A stretch of DNA of 64,000 nucleotides. Origin: Streptomyces sp. CB02923 (GTDB lineage: Bacteria; Actinomycetota; Actinomycetes; Streptomycetales; Streptomycetaceae). The notes beneath the pieces were generated by a model that did not search any database, was not told the origin of the DNA, and saw nothing but the letters and a program-made list of their open reading frames with translations. The stretch's first letter is position 1, and every line of letters begins with the position of its first letter. Location: the NCBI RefSeq assembly GCF_001905005.1, contig NZ_LWKZ01000027.1:620001-684000 (forward strand), given 5' to 3'. The position numbers and the translations under genes are program-made. Shown here one piece after another: positions 16,468 to 23,637 of the stretch.

Positions 16468-17838
16468 TCAGTCCTTCCCTACAGGACGTACCGGTTCCGG
16501 CAGCCCCAAGTGAGAGCGCAGTGTCGTGCCCTCGTATTCCGTCCGCAGGACGCCGCGCTCCTGGAGCAGCGGCACCACCCGGTCCACGAAGTCGTCCAGG
16601 CCGCCGGGGGTCAGATGCGGTACGAGGATGAAGCCGTCGGCGGCGCGGGCGGCCACGTGGGCGGTCATCTCCTCGGCGACGGCGGCGGGCGTGCCGACGA
16701 AGGACTGCCGCCCGGTCGTCTCGATCACGGTTTCCCGGATCGACAGGCCCTTGGCCTCGGACAGCGCCCGCCAGCGGTCGGCGACGGCCTTCGGGTCGGC
16801 GATCCGCACCCGGCCCTGGGCGAGGCCGGAGTCGGGTTCCGGGTCGATGTCCGGCAGCGGCCCGTCCGGGTCGTACGCGGACAGGTCCACGCCCCAGACC
16901 TGTTCCAGGGCCAGCAGCGCGTTCTGCGGTGAGACCTGCTGCCGGCGGATCGTGACGGCCCGTTCCTGGGCGTCGGCCGCGGTGTCGCCGAGGACGAAGG
17001 TGACCCCGGGCATGATCTTCAGGGAGTCGGCGGAGCGGCCGTGGGCGGCCAGCCGGCCCTTGACGTCGGCGTAGAACTCCTGGCCCGCGGTGAGCGTGCT
17101 GTGCCGGGTGAAGATCACGTCGGCGGTGGCGGCGGCGAAGTCGCGGCCCTGCGCCGAGTCGCCCGCCTGGATGATGACGGGGTGGCCCTGCGGGCTGCGC
17201 GGGAGGGTGAAGGCGCCCCGGACGCTGAAGTGCGGGCCCTGGTGGGCGACCGGCCGCGGCACGCCGCCCGCCGTCCAGGAGTCCCACAGTTCGCGGGCCG
17301 TGGCGACGAACTCGGCGGCGCGGGTGTAGCGGTCGGCGTGGTCGAGGTAGCCGCCGCGGCGGAAGTTCTCGCCGGTGAACGCGTCGGAGGTGGTGACCAC
17401 GTTCCAGGCGGCGCGGCCCGCGCTGAGGTGGTCCAGGGTCGCCAGCCGCCGGGCGAGTTCGTAGGGCTCGTTGAAAGTGGCGCTGACGGTGGCGGCCAGG
17501 CCGAGGCGGTCGGTGACGGCCGCCAGCGCGTTCAGTACGGTGAGCGACTCCGGACGGCCCAGCACGTCGAGGTCGTGGATGCGGCCCTTGTGCTCGCGCA
17601 GCCGCAGCCCCTCGGCGAGGAAGAAGAAGTCGAAGCGGCCGCGCTCGGCGGTCCTGGCCAGGTGTTCGAAGGAGTCGAAGTCGATCTGTGAACCGGCCTC
17701 CCGGTCGGTCCAGACAGTGGTGTTGTTGACGCCGGGGAAGTGCGCCGCCAGGTGCATACGCCTGCTGTCCGGCGCGGTGGGCGGGGCGGGCTCGGCGGGC
17801 GAGGGTGCCGTACGGGGCGGTGCGCTGGACGTGGTCAC
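16468..17838 (-). CDS. LLM-class flavin-dependent monooxygenase (NtaA/SnaA/DszA type)
   Basis: A 456-residue protein of the NtaA/SnaA/SoxA/DszA branch of luciferase-like monooxygenases. Visible blocks are HFPGVNNTTVWTDREAGSQ, RGRFDFFFLAEGL, LAATVSATFNEPYELARRLATLDHLS and GRAAWNVVTTSD, followed by a stretch matching DRYTRAAEFVATARELWDSW. These enzymes use FMNH2 from a partner reductase to cleave C-S, C-N or similar bonds. The GTG start overlaps the preceding LLM stop (GTGA), so the two are coupled. The first 26 residues are a Pro/Ala-rich extension; an internal start near MHLAAHFPG cannot be excluded. Confidence 0.88.
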   Translation of the reverse strand: MTTSSAPPRTAPSPAEPAPPTAPDSRRMHLAAHFPGVNNTTVWTDREAGSQIDFDSFEHLARTAERGRFDFFFLAEGLRLREHKGRIHDLDVLGRPESLTVLNALAAVTDRLGLAATVSATFNEPYELARRLATLDHLSAGRAAWNVVTTSDAFTGENFRRGGYLDHADRYTRAAEFVATARELWDSWTAGGVPRPVAHQGPHFSVRGAFTLPRSPQGHPVIIQAGDSAQGRDFAAATADVIFTRHSTLTAGQEFYADVKGRLAAHGRSADSLKIMPGVTFVLGDTAADAQERAVTIRRQQVSPQNALLALEQVWGVDLSAYDPDGPLPDIDPEPDSGLAQGRVRIADPKAVADRWRALSEAKGLSIRETVIETTGRQSFVGTPAAVAEEMTAHVAARAADGFILVPHLTPGGLDDFVDRVVPLLQERGVLRTEYEGTTLRSHLGLPEPVRPVGKD

Positions 17839-18875
17839 GAGGAGACCTTCCGGGCCGGGGCGTAACGGTTGGCCGGGCGGGGCAGGCCGAGGTGCTCGCG
17901 CAGTGTCGCGCCCGGGTAGAAGCGGCGGAGCAGGCAGCGGTGCTGGAGTACCGGCACGGTGCCGTCGACGAGCAGGGCGAGGTCGCGGCCGGGGTCGGCG
18001 GGCCGCAGGTGGAAGCCGTCGCCCGCGCCGTCCGTGTGCCAGTCGCCGAGCAGGTCGGCGAGCCCGACGGCGTCGCCGGAGGAGTACAGCTCGACCGGCA
18101 GCGAGGCGAGCACCAGCAGCCGGTCCGGGTCGCGGCCCAGGGCGCGGGCGCGTTCGCGCAGGTCGGCGCGGGCGGCGGCGGCCGTGGCGGGGTCCTCCAC
18201 CCGGACGAACGCGACGTCCGCGTGCGCCGCGGCCACCTCCCGCGCGGGCCGGGCCGTCGCGTCGACGGCGACGACCGGGCGGCCCTGCGGCGGCCTGGGC
18301 GTGATGGACGGCCCGCGTACGGAGAAGGACGCGCCGCGGAAGTCGACGTGGTGCAGCTTGTCGCGGTCGACGAACCGGCCGGTGGCGGTGTCGCGGATCT
18401 CCGCGTCGTCCTCCCAGCTGTCCCACAGCCGGGCGGCCACGTCGGCGACCTCGCCGGCCTCCCGCCACAGCGAGGCGGCGGGCGCGGCGTCCCGGCGGCC
18501 GAAGAGCCGGGCCTCGGCGCGGGACCTGGACACCTCCACGGTCCAGCCCGCCCGGCCGCGGCTGACCCAGTCCAGGGTGTTCACGGCGGTCGAGACGTGG
18601 AACGGCTCGGTGTGGGTGGTGGTGACGGCCGGCACCAGGCCGATGCGCGTGGTGCGCGGCGCGACCCGGGCCAGTACGGCGAGGGCGTCCGGCCCCGGCC
18701 GGGCGAAGGAGTCGCCGAGCGTGACGAAGTCCAGGGTGCCGCGCTCGGCGAGCCGGGCCAGCCGGACGTAGTGCTCCGGGTCGTAGGCCTCGGGGCCGCG
18801 GCGGGCTCTGCGGAACGGGCCGTCGAGCGCGAAGGCGAGGTGCAGGGGGCGCAGGGAGCAGGGGGGCAGGGTCAT
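17835..18875 (-). CDS. LLM-class flavin-dependent oxidoreductase
   Basis: A 346-residue luciferase-like protein: LHLAFALDGPF, LAERGTLDFVTLGDSF, TTRIGLVPAVTTTHTEPFH and LDWVSRGRAGWTVEVSRS. It ends with a LREHLGLPRPANRY-like segment also found at the C terminus of the next gene (LRSHLGLPEP). It is shorter than the neighbouring NtaA-type enzyme, so the two are paralogues of different subfamilies. The operon order suggests they act on one compound or successive intermediates. Its stop overlaps the start of the downstream LLM gene; the upstream FAD gene ends 54 bp away. Confidence 0.85.
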   Translation of the reverse strand: MTLPPCSLRPLHLAFALDGPFRRARRGPEAYDPEHYVRLARLAERGTLDFVTLGDSFARPGPDALAVLARVAPRTTRIGLVPAVTTTHTEPFHVSTAVNTLDWVSRGRAGWTVEVSRSRAEARLFGRRDAAPAASLWREAGEVADVAARLWDSWEDDAEIRDTATGRFVDRDKLHHVDFRGASFSVRGPSITPRPPQGRPVVAVDATARPAREVAAAHADVAFVRVEDPATAAAARADLRERARALGRDPDRLLVLASLPVELYSSGDAVGLADLLGDWHTDGAGDGFHLRPADPGRDLALLVDGTVPVLQHRCLLRRFYPGATLREHLGLPRPANRYAPARKVSS

Positions 18876-18929
18876 GTGACGGCCTTTCGTCGCTGTTCAC
18901 GAAGTGGTGGCGGGCTGCCGCGGTCCTTC

Positions 18930-20783
18930 TCAGCGGGGCGGGCGCCGGGCCGGTTCCGGTGCGGCGTGCTCGCGCAGGAACCGCAGCAGGGCGCGCGCGG
19001 TGGCGTCGTTCTGCCGGAAGGCGGGCGCGTTGGTACGGGGCCGGGCGAAGGCGCCGGAGGCACGGGCGTCGGTGTGCGGGCCGAGCGCGAAGCGGCGCGG
19101 GTGCGGCCGTCCGGCGCGGTCCAGCACCCGGCCGTCGCGCGGGTCGACGGCGAGCAGGCCGCTGCCGGTCGAGGCGGCGCCGTCGTCGTGCAGGCGGCGC
19201 AGCAGGTCGTCCTTGGTCTCCGTGACGGTGGGCTGCGGGAGCCGTGCCTCGACCAGCGCGCGGGCCTCGACGCGTACGCCCGGCACGGTGTCGCTCGTGG
19301 CCAGGAACGCGCGGCGCTCCGGGTCCGCGGTGACGGTGGTGCCCGCGCCGAGGAAGCGCACCACACCGGCGCGGGACAGCGCGAGCAGCTGCCGCAGCCG
19401 TGGCCCCGGCGGCCCGGAGGCCAGGTAGCTGAAGAAGCCGTGCCACCACGGGCCGTGGTCCCCGAGCCGTACGAGCTGTCCGTACACCGACAGCAGGGCG
19501 AGGAAGACGGCCAGGTCGGGGCTGTGCGCGGGGTCGTGCCGCCGGGCCAGGTCGGCTTCGATGTAGCCGCGCAGGCCGCTCTGGAGCGAGTCGGCGCCGG
19601 GGTGGCGGACGCCCGCGAGCGGCCGGTCGAGGGCGTCCAGGTCGAGGCGGTCGGCGGGGTCGGGGACGGCGGCGGCGATCAGCGTCCGCAGTTCCGCGCT
19701 GAGCGGCCCGGCCGCCGCGTACTTCTCCTCGAAGGCGGCCCGGTCGGCACGGACCCGTTCCGGGTGCGCGGTGAACAGCCGGTGGTAGTGGGCGAAGCCC
19801 AGTTCCTTGTCGATGAGCGGCCAGGCGTCGCGCCGGAAGTCGAAGCCGCCGGGCCGGGCGAGCAGCTCGTCCACCTGGGCGGGTCCGAAGAAGCGCGGCA
19901 GCGGCGGCCGTTCGCCCTGCCAGGTGTAGCCGATCTTGGAGTGGTACGGGACGCCGCGCCGCGAACCGACGTACAGGGCCGGTTCCTTCCCCGACGGCCG
20001 GTAGACCGGTGCGCCGTCCGGCCCCGTCCCGTACGAGCCGCCGCGCCCCTCGGTGAGCAGCACCATCAGGTCGACGAAGGCCAGCCCGAAGCCGCGTACG
20101 AGCACCGGCTCGCCGGGGACCAGTCCGTCCAGGTCCGTGTCCGCGGTGAAGCCGGACGGCAGGTAGGACAGGTGGTGGCGGGCGGCGAAGGCGGCCAGGG
20201 CGCGCTGTTCCGGCGGCGGCTGGGCGTCGAGGTGGCCGAGGGTGAGAACGACGAGGTCGGCGGCGAGCGGCGTGGAGCTGCCCTCCAGCCACACCTGCTG
20301 CCGGCCGCGCTGCGGGCCGGTGATCCGCACGGCGCGGCGGCGGTGCTGGTGCACGGCGACGCCCGGCGGCAGCGCGGCCACGGCCTGCTCGTACACCCAT
20401 TCCAGGTACGCGCTCTGCACCTGCCGTCCGGCGAACCCCTGCGGCCCTAACCCGCGAACGGCCTCCGCCAGTTCGCCGGGCACCGAGACCGTCCCCGCGC
20501 GCACCTGGGCGGCCCATTCGGCGAGGGTGGGGCCGGTCCGTACCGGCCCCAGCTGCTCGACGGACGCGTCGGTGAACATGGTGACGTCCTCGGCCGTCGA
20601 GTTCATCCACAGCAGCGGGGACTGGTCGCGGCGCCAGATCCGCCCGCCGCCCGGCGGGTAGGGGTCGACCAGGTGCAGGTCCAGCGGTGCGTCGCCGTAC
20701 AGCTCGGGGGCGTTGGCGGCGATGCGCTCGACCAGTCCGGTGCCGCGGGGGCCCGCGCCGACGAGGACGACGGCGGGCCTCAC
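18930..20783 (-). CDS. FAD/NAD(P)-binding protein with a TTA codon
   Basis: A 617-residue flavoprotein of the FAD-NAD(P)-binding (PF13454-like) group. It has VVLVGAGPRGTGLVERI at the N terminus, then GGGRIWRRDQSPLLWMNSTA, VLTLGHLDAQ, and a second nucleotide site near VRGFGLAFVDLMVLLTEGRGG. It may supply reduced flavin or oxidise a substrate for the two LLM enzymes encoded next (inference). The GTG start overlaps the stop of a 28-codon upstream ORF as GTGA. Leu112 is encoded by TTA (20448-20450), the only in-frame TTA I found in the window, so translation should depend on the bldA tRNA. No good ribosome site precedes the GTG, which favours coupling. Confidence 0.82.
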   Translation of the reverse strand: MRPAVVLVGAGPRGTGLVERIAANAPELYGDAPLDLHLVDPYPPGGGRIWRRDQSPLLWMNSTAEDVTMFTDASVEQLGPVRTGPTLAEWAAQVRAGTVSVPGELAEAVRGLGPQGFAGRQVQSAYLEWVYEQAVAALPPGVAVHQHRRRAVRITGPQRGRQQVWLEGSSTPLAADLVVLTLGHLDAQPPPEQRALAAFAARHHLSYLPSGFTADTDLDGLVPGEPVLVRGFGLAFVDLMVLLTEGRGGSYGTGPDGAPVYRPSGKEPALYVGSRRGVPYHSKIGYTWQGERPPLPRFFGPAQVDELLARPGGFDFRRDAWPLIDKELGFAHYHRLFTAHPERVRADRAAFEEKYAAAGPLSAELRTLIAAAVPDPADRLDLDALDRPLAGVRHPGADSLQSGLRGYIEADLARRHDPAHSPDLAVFLALLSVYGQLVRLGDHGPWWHGFFSYLASGPPGPRLRQLLALSRAGVVRFLGAGTTVTADPERRAFLATSDTVPGVRVEARALVEARLPQPTVTETKDDLLRRLHDDGAASTGSGLLAVDPRDGRVLDRAGRPHPRRFALGPHTDARASGAFARPRTNAPAFRQNDATARALLRFLREHAAPEPARRPPR

Positions 20784-20866
20784 CGGACACCGGGCCGGGT
20801 CCGGCGGGGCGAGAGAGGGAGAGGGTACGGGAACGGCGAGGCGTACGCCGCGTAGGTCGCAGACAT
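20780..20866 (-). CDS. Possible 28-residue upstream ORF coupled to the FAD gene
   Basis: The ATG at 20866 has CGGAG about 10 nt upstream. The ORF encodes 28 residues, Tyr/Pro-rich (contains YAAYASPFPYP) with a basic end, and its TGA overlaps the GTG of the FAD gene (GTGA). The FAD gene lacks its own good ribosome site, so this ORF could deliver ribosomes. I recognise no family. Confidence 0.35.
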   Translation of the reverse strand: MSATYAAYASPFPYPLPLSPRRTRPGVR

Positions 20867-21077
20867 GCGTGAAGGCTCCGTGGACGCAGTGATCCCACTG
20901 GGAAGTCGGACGTCTTCACACACGGGGCCCGGGGGCCGCCACCGGACCGCGCCCCTCAGCGCGGCCGATCCTTGAGGCTATGTGTCCGGCACGCCCTGCT
21001 GTCAAGGCTGTCCGTACTGTGAGCAGGGGATCGCGTCATGGTTGACGGGAAACCGGATGCCTGTTCCACTTAGGCCC

Positions 21078-21149
21078 ATGGACTCACGGCAGTGGCTGGT
21101 CACCCGCGACCACATCGACTTCGGTCGTGTGTGGTCGTCGTCCTGTTGA
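21078..21149 (+). CDS. Actinobacterial-type Cys-ending leader peptide (23 residues)
   Basis: The ORF starts MDSRQWLVTRD, then HIDFGRVW, and ends SSSC before TGA. The pattern LVxRxHIDxxRVxSxxC is that of short leader peptides found upstream of sulfur-metabolism genes in actinobacteria, where ribosome stalling at terminal Cys codons is thought to sense cysteine. Here no operon follows on the plus strand: the next gene is the sepF-like gene 550 bp on. The flavin operon lies on the other strand. It may be the remnant of a lost sulfur operon, or drive an unrecognised transcript. Confidence 0.6.
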   Translation: MDSRQWLVTRDHIDFGRVWSSSC

Positions 21150-21698
21150 GCTGACGCCCTGCCCCGCCCGCTGCCGTTCCGGCCGGGCCTCCCGCGGCAC
21201 CTTCACCGTCCGCCGCGCCTTCACACACCCGCGCCCCGTCGGCGCACCCTCCCCTCGCAGCACCCGTGTCACCCCTGATCCGTCCGCCCGGCCCCCGGCA
21301 GCGCTCCGTGCCGACACCGTTCGGCGCCCGCGCTGCCGGGGCGCCGTCGTCACGCCCTGGTCAACACCGCGCCCCGGCCCTGCGTCCGGCCGGGTTCACC
21401 TGACCCCCCGTACGGGGCGGAACGGGACACCGTCCGCACGCGGGTCGTTCGTATTCCGTCCGGTTTGGATCTAAGAACGATCGGGTACCGGTCGGCCACT
21501 GGACGTTCCGACACTCGATGTGACAGCCTTCACACTGTCAGTTCCCGCGACTCTTCCCAGTTCTGACGCCATGCCACCCTCTTTGCACCAGATGTGTCAC
21601 GAACCCCCCGTGCGGCGGCTATCCACTTGGCAGAGCATCCGCATCATGGACGACGATAGAGGTGCGGACACACAGACCGCGGGTGAGAGGAGGCGTCA
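21150..21698. other. Gene-free region after leader peptide
   Basis: About 550 bp with no coding frame I can support. Short GC-rich palindromes occur (for example CCCCGTACGGGG near 21406). The right 200 bp is lower in GC and should hold the promoter of the sepF-like gene, whose ribosome site GAGAGGAGG lies just before its ATG. Confidence 0.35.
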
Positions 21699-22151
21699 AT
21701 GGGATCGGTACGCAAGGCAAGCGCCTGGCTGGGCCTCGTCGACGACAACGATGACGAGCGCTACTACGACGACGACTACGCCGAGGGGTCCGAGCCCGGC
21801 AGCACCGGGAACAGCCCCTGGGTGACCGACCCGCGCGTCCAGGTCGCCGACGAGAGCGCCCAGGACCAGGGCACCCGCATCGCCACCGTCACTCCGGAGG
21901 GCTTCGGGGACGCCCGCGGCATCGGGGAGCTGTTCCGGGACGGCATTCCCGTCATCGTCAACCTGACCGCGATGGACTCCTCCGACGCCAAGCGGGTGGT
22001 GGACTTCGCGGCCGGACTGACCTTCGGGCTGCGCGGCTCGATCGAGCGGGTCGCCACGCGGGTCTTCCTGCTCACCCCGGTCGACTACCGGATTCTCAAC
22101 GGTGAGCCCGCCCGGCGCCGCCCCGAGGGCGGCTTCTTCAACCAGAGCTGA
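21699..22151 (+). CDS. SepF-like cell-division protein (SflA-type paralogue)
   Basis: A 150-residue SepF-family protein. It has an amphipathic N terminus (MGSVRKASAWLGLVDD), an acidic linker DDNDDERYYDDDY, and a C-terminal SepF domain with IPVIVNLTAMDSSDAKRVVDFAAGLTFGLRGSIERV and VFLLTPVDYRI. SepF anchors FtsZ to the membrane. Streptomyces have SepF plus SepF-like SflA/SflB proteins. This one is not beside ftsZ/ylmD-ylmE but next to an acyl-CoA dehydrogenase gene, the position I recall for SflA in S. coelicolor. That assignment is synteny-based. Confidence 0.82.
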   Translation: MGSVRKASAWLGLVDDNDDERYYDDDYAEGSEPGSTGNSPWVTDPRVQVADESAQDQGTRIATVTPEGFGDARGIGELFRDGIPVIVNLTAMDSSDAKRVVDFAAGLTFGLRGSIERVATRVFLLTPVDYRILNGEPARRRPEGGFFNQS

Positions 22152-22157
22152 CAGAAG

Positions 22158-22180
22158 GGGCCGGTGCGTCGTTCCGGCCC
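22158..22180. terminator. Short hairpin between convergent sepF-like and acyl-CoA dehydrogenase genes
   Basis: GGGCCGG (22158-22164) pairs with CCGGCCC (22174-22180) over a 9-nt loop, between the ends of two convergent genes. Confidence 0.5.
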
Positions 22181-22223
22181 GGACCGGGGCGGCCGACGGC
22201 TCCCCGGCTCCGGCCGGTCCCGC

Positions 22224-23420
22224 TCACCGGAACGCGTCGAGGCCGGTGAGTGCCTTGCCCAGCACCAGCTGGTGCATCTCGACGGTGCCCTCGTAGGTGA
22301 GCACCGATTCCAGGTTCGTCGCGTGCCGCATGACGGGGTACTCCAGCGAGATCCCGTTCGCGCCGAGGATCGTACGGGCCGTACGGCAGATCTCGATCGC
22401 CTCGCGTACGTTGTTGAGCTTGCCGAAGCTGATCTGTTCCGGCCGCAGCCGTCCCGCGTCGAAGCGCCGCCCCAGGTGGTGGGCGAGCAGGACGCCCTTG
22501 TGCAGCTCCACGGCCATGTCGGCCAGCTTGGCCTGGGTGATCTGGAAGCCGCCGATGGGCTTGCCGAACTGCTCGCGGGTACGGGAGTAGTCCAGCGCCG
22601 CGTCGAAACTGGCCCGCGCGGCGCCCATCGCGCCCCACACGATCCCGTACCGGGCGTGGCTCAGGCAGCGCAGCGGGCCGCCCAGCCCCTTGGCGCCGGG
22701 AAGCACCGCGTCGGCCGGCAGCCGTACCCCGTCCAGGACCAGCTCGCTGGTGACCGAGGCGCGCAGCGACCACTTGTGCCGGATCTCGGGCGCGGAGAAG
22801 CCGGGGGTGCCGGCCGGGACGAGGAAGCCGCGGATACCGTCGTCGGTCTGCGCCCAGACCACGGCGACGCCGGCCACCGACCCGTTGGTGATCCACATCT
22901 TGCGGCCGGTCAGCACCCAGTCGCCGCCGTCCCGCTTGGCGTGGGTGCGCATGTTGCCCGGGTCGGAGCCGTGGTCCGGCTCGGTGAGGCCGAAACAGCC
23001 GATGGTCTCGCCGGACGCCATGTCCGGCAGCCAGCGCTGCTTCTGCTCCTCGGAGCCGAACCGCCAGATCGCGTACATGGCGAGCGAGCCCTGTACGGAG
23101 ACCAGTGAGCGGATGCCGGAGTCGGCCGCCTCCAGCTCCAGGCAGGCCAGGCCGTACTGGACGTGCGAGGCGCCCGCGCAGCCGTAGCCGGTCAGCGCCA
23201 TGCCGAGGGCGCCGAGGGAGCCCAGCTCGCGGGCCAGGTCACGGATGCCGGGCAGCTCACCGCGCTCGTACCACTCGGCGATGTGCGGCAGGACCCGGTC
23301 GCCGGCCCACCGGCGGACGGTGGAGCGCACCGCCCGGTCCTCGTCGGAGAGCAGGTCGTCGATGCCCAGCGGGTCGGCCGCGTCGAAGGGCGGGAGCTGC
23401 GGGGACGGGGATGCGGACAT
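22224..23420 (-). CDS. Acyl-CoA dehydrogenase, glutaryl-CoA dehydrogenase-like
   Basis: A 398-residue flavoprotein. FAD-site blocks CFGLTEPDHGSDP and WITNGSVAGVAVVWAQ, the substrate-region RTREQFGKPIGGFQITQAKLADM, and the catalytic Glu377 within TYEGTVEMHQLVLGKALTG are all present. The Glu position in YEGT near the C terminus and the overall pattern fit the glutaryl-CoA dehydrogenase subgroup. The reaction is alpha,beta-dehydrogenation of an acyl-CoA with electrons to ETF. ATG at 23420 has GGAGG upstream, and an imperfect palindrome lies about 35 bp upstream. Confidence 0.9.
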   Translation of the reverse strand: MSASPSPQLPPFDAADPLGIDDLLSDEDRAVRSTVRRWAGDRVLPHIAEWYERGELPGIRDLARELGSLGALGMALTGYGCAGASHVQYGLACLELEAADSGIRSLVSVQGSLAMYAIWRFGSEEQKQRWLPDMASGETIGCFGLTEPDHGSDPGNMRTHAKRDGGDWVLTGRKMWITNGSVAGVAVVWAQTDDGIRGFLVPAGTPGFSAPEIRHKWSLRASVTSELVLDGVRLPADAVLPGAKGLGGPLRCLSHARYGIVWGAMGAARASFDAALDYSRTREQFGKPIGGFQITQAKLADMAVELHKGVLLAHHLGRRFDAGRLRPEQISFGKLNNVREAIEICRTARTILGANGISLEYPVMRHATNLESVLTYEGTVEMHQLVLGKALTGLDAFR

Positions 23421-23452
23421 GGCGGGGCCTCCGGTAGCTGCGCGCACACAAA

Positions 23453-23469
23453 AACTAGCGGTGTTAGTT
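23453..23469 (-). promoter_or_regulatory. Candidate TetR-type operator upstream of acyl-CoA dehydrogenase
   Basis: AACTAGCGGTGTTAGTT is an imperfect 17-nt palindrome (arms AACTA / TAGTT plus one more pair), AT-rich against its GC surroundings, 33 bp upstream of the start codon. It resembles sites of TetR-type fatty-acid regulators in actinobacteria. Confidence 0.45.
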
Positions 23470-23637
23470 ATCCGGGTCCGACGGTACGACCGGCCGTGGC
23501 GCGGCGGCAAGGGCCCCCGCCGGGCGTGCGGCCCTGGCCGGACGGCCCCCGCCGAGCGTGCAGCTCTGGCCGGGCTGCCCCCCGCCGACCCCGCGCGCCC
23601 GCGCAACGGCGCCCGGCCGGGCGCGCGAGCCCGCGCG

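Noticed and set aside
21127..21474. 115-codon plus-strand frame after the leader peptide
   Set aside because: Arg/Pro/Thr-rich composition typical of non-coding GC-rich DNA, no ribosome site, overlaps the leader peptide.
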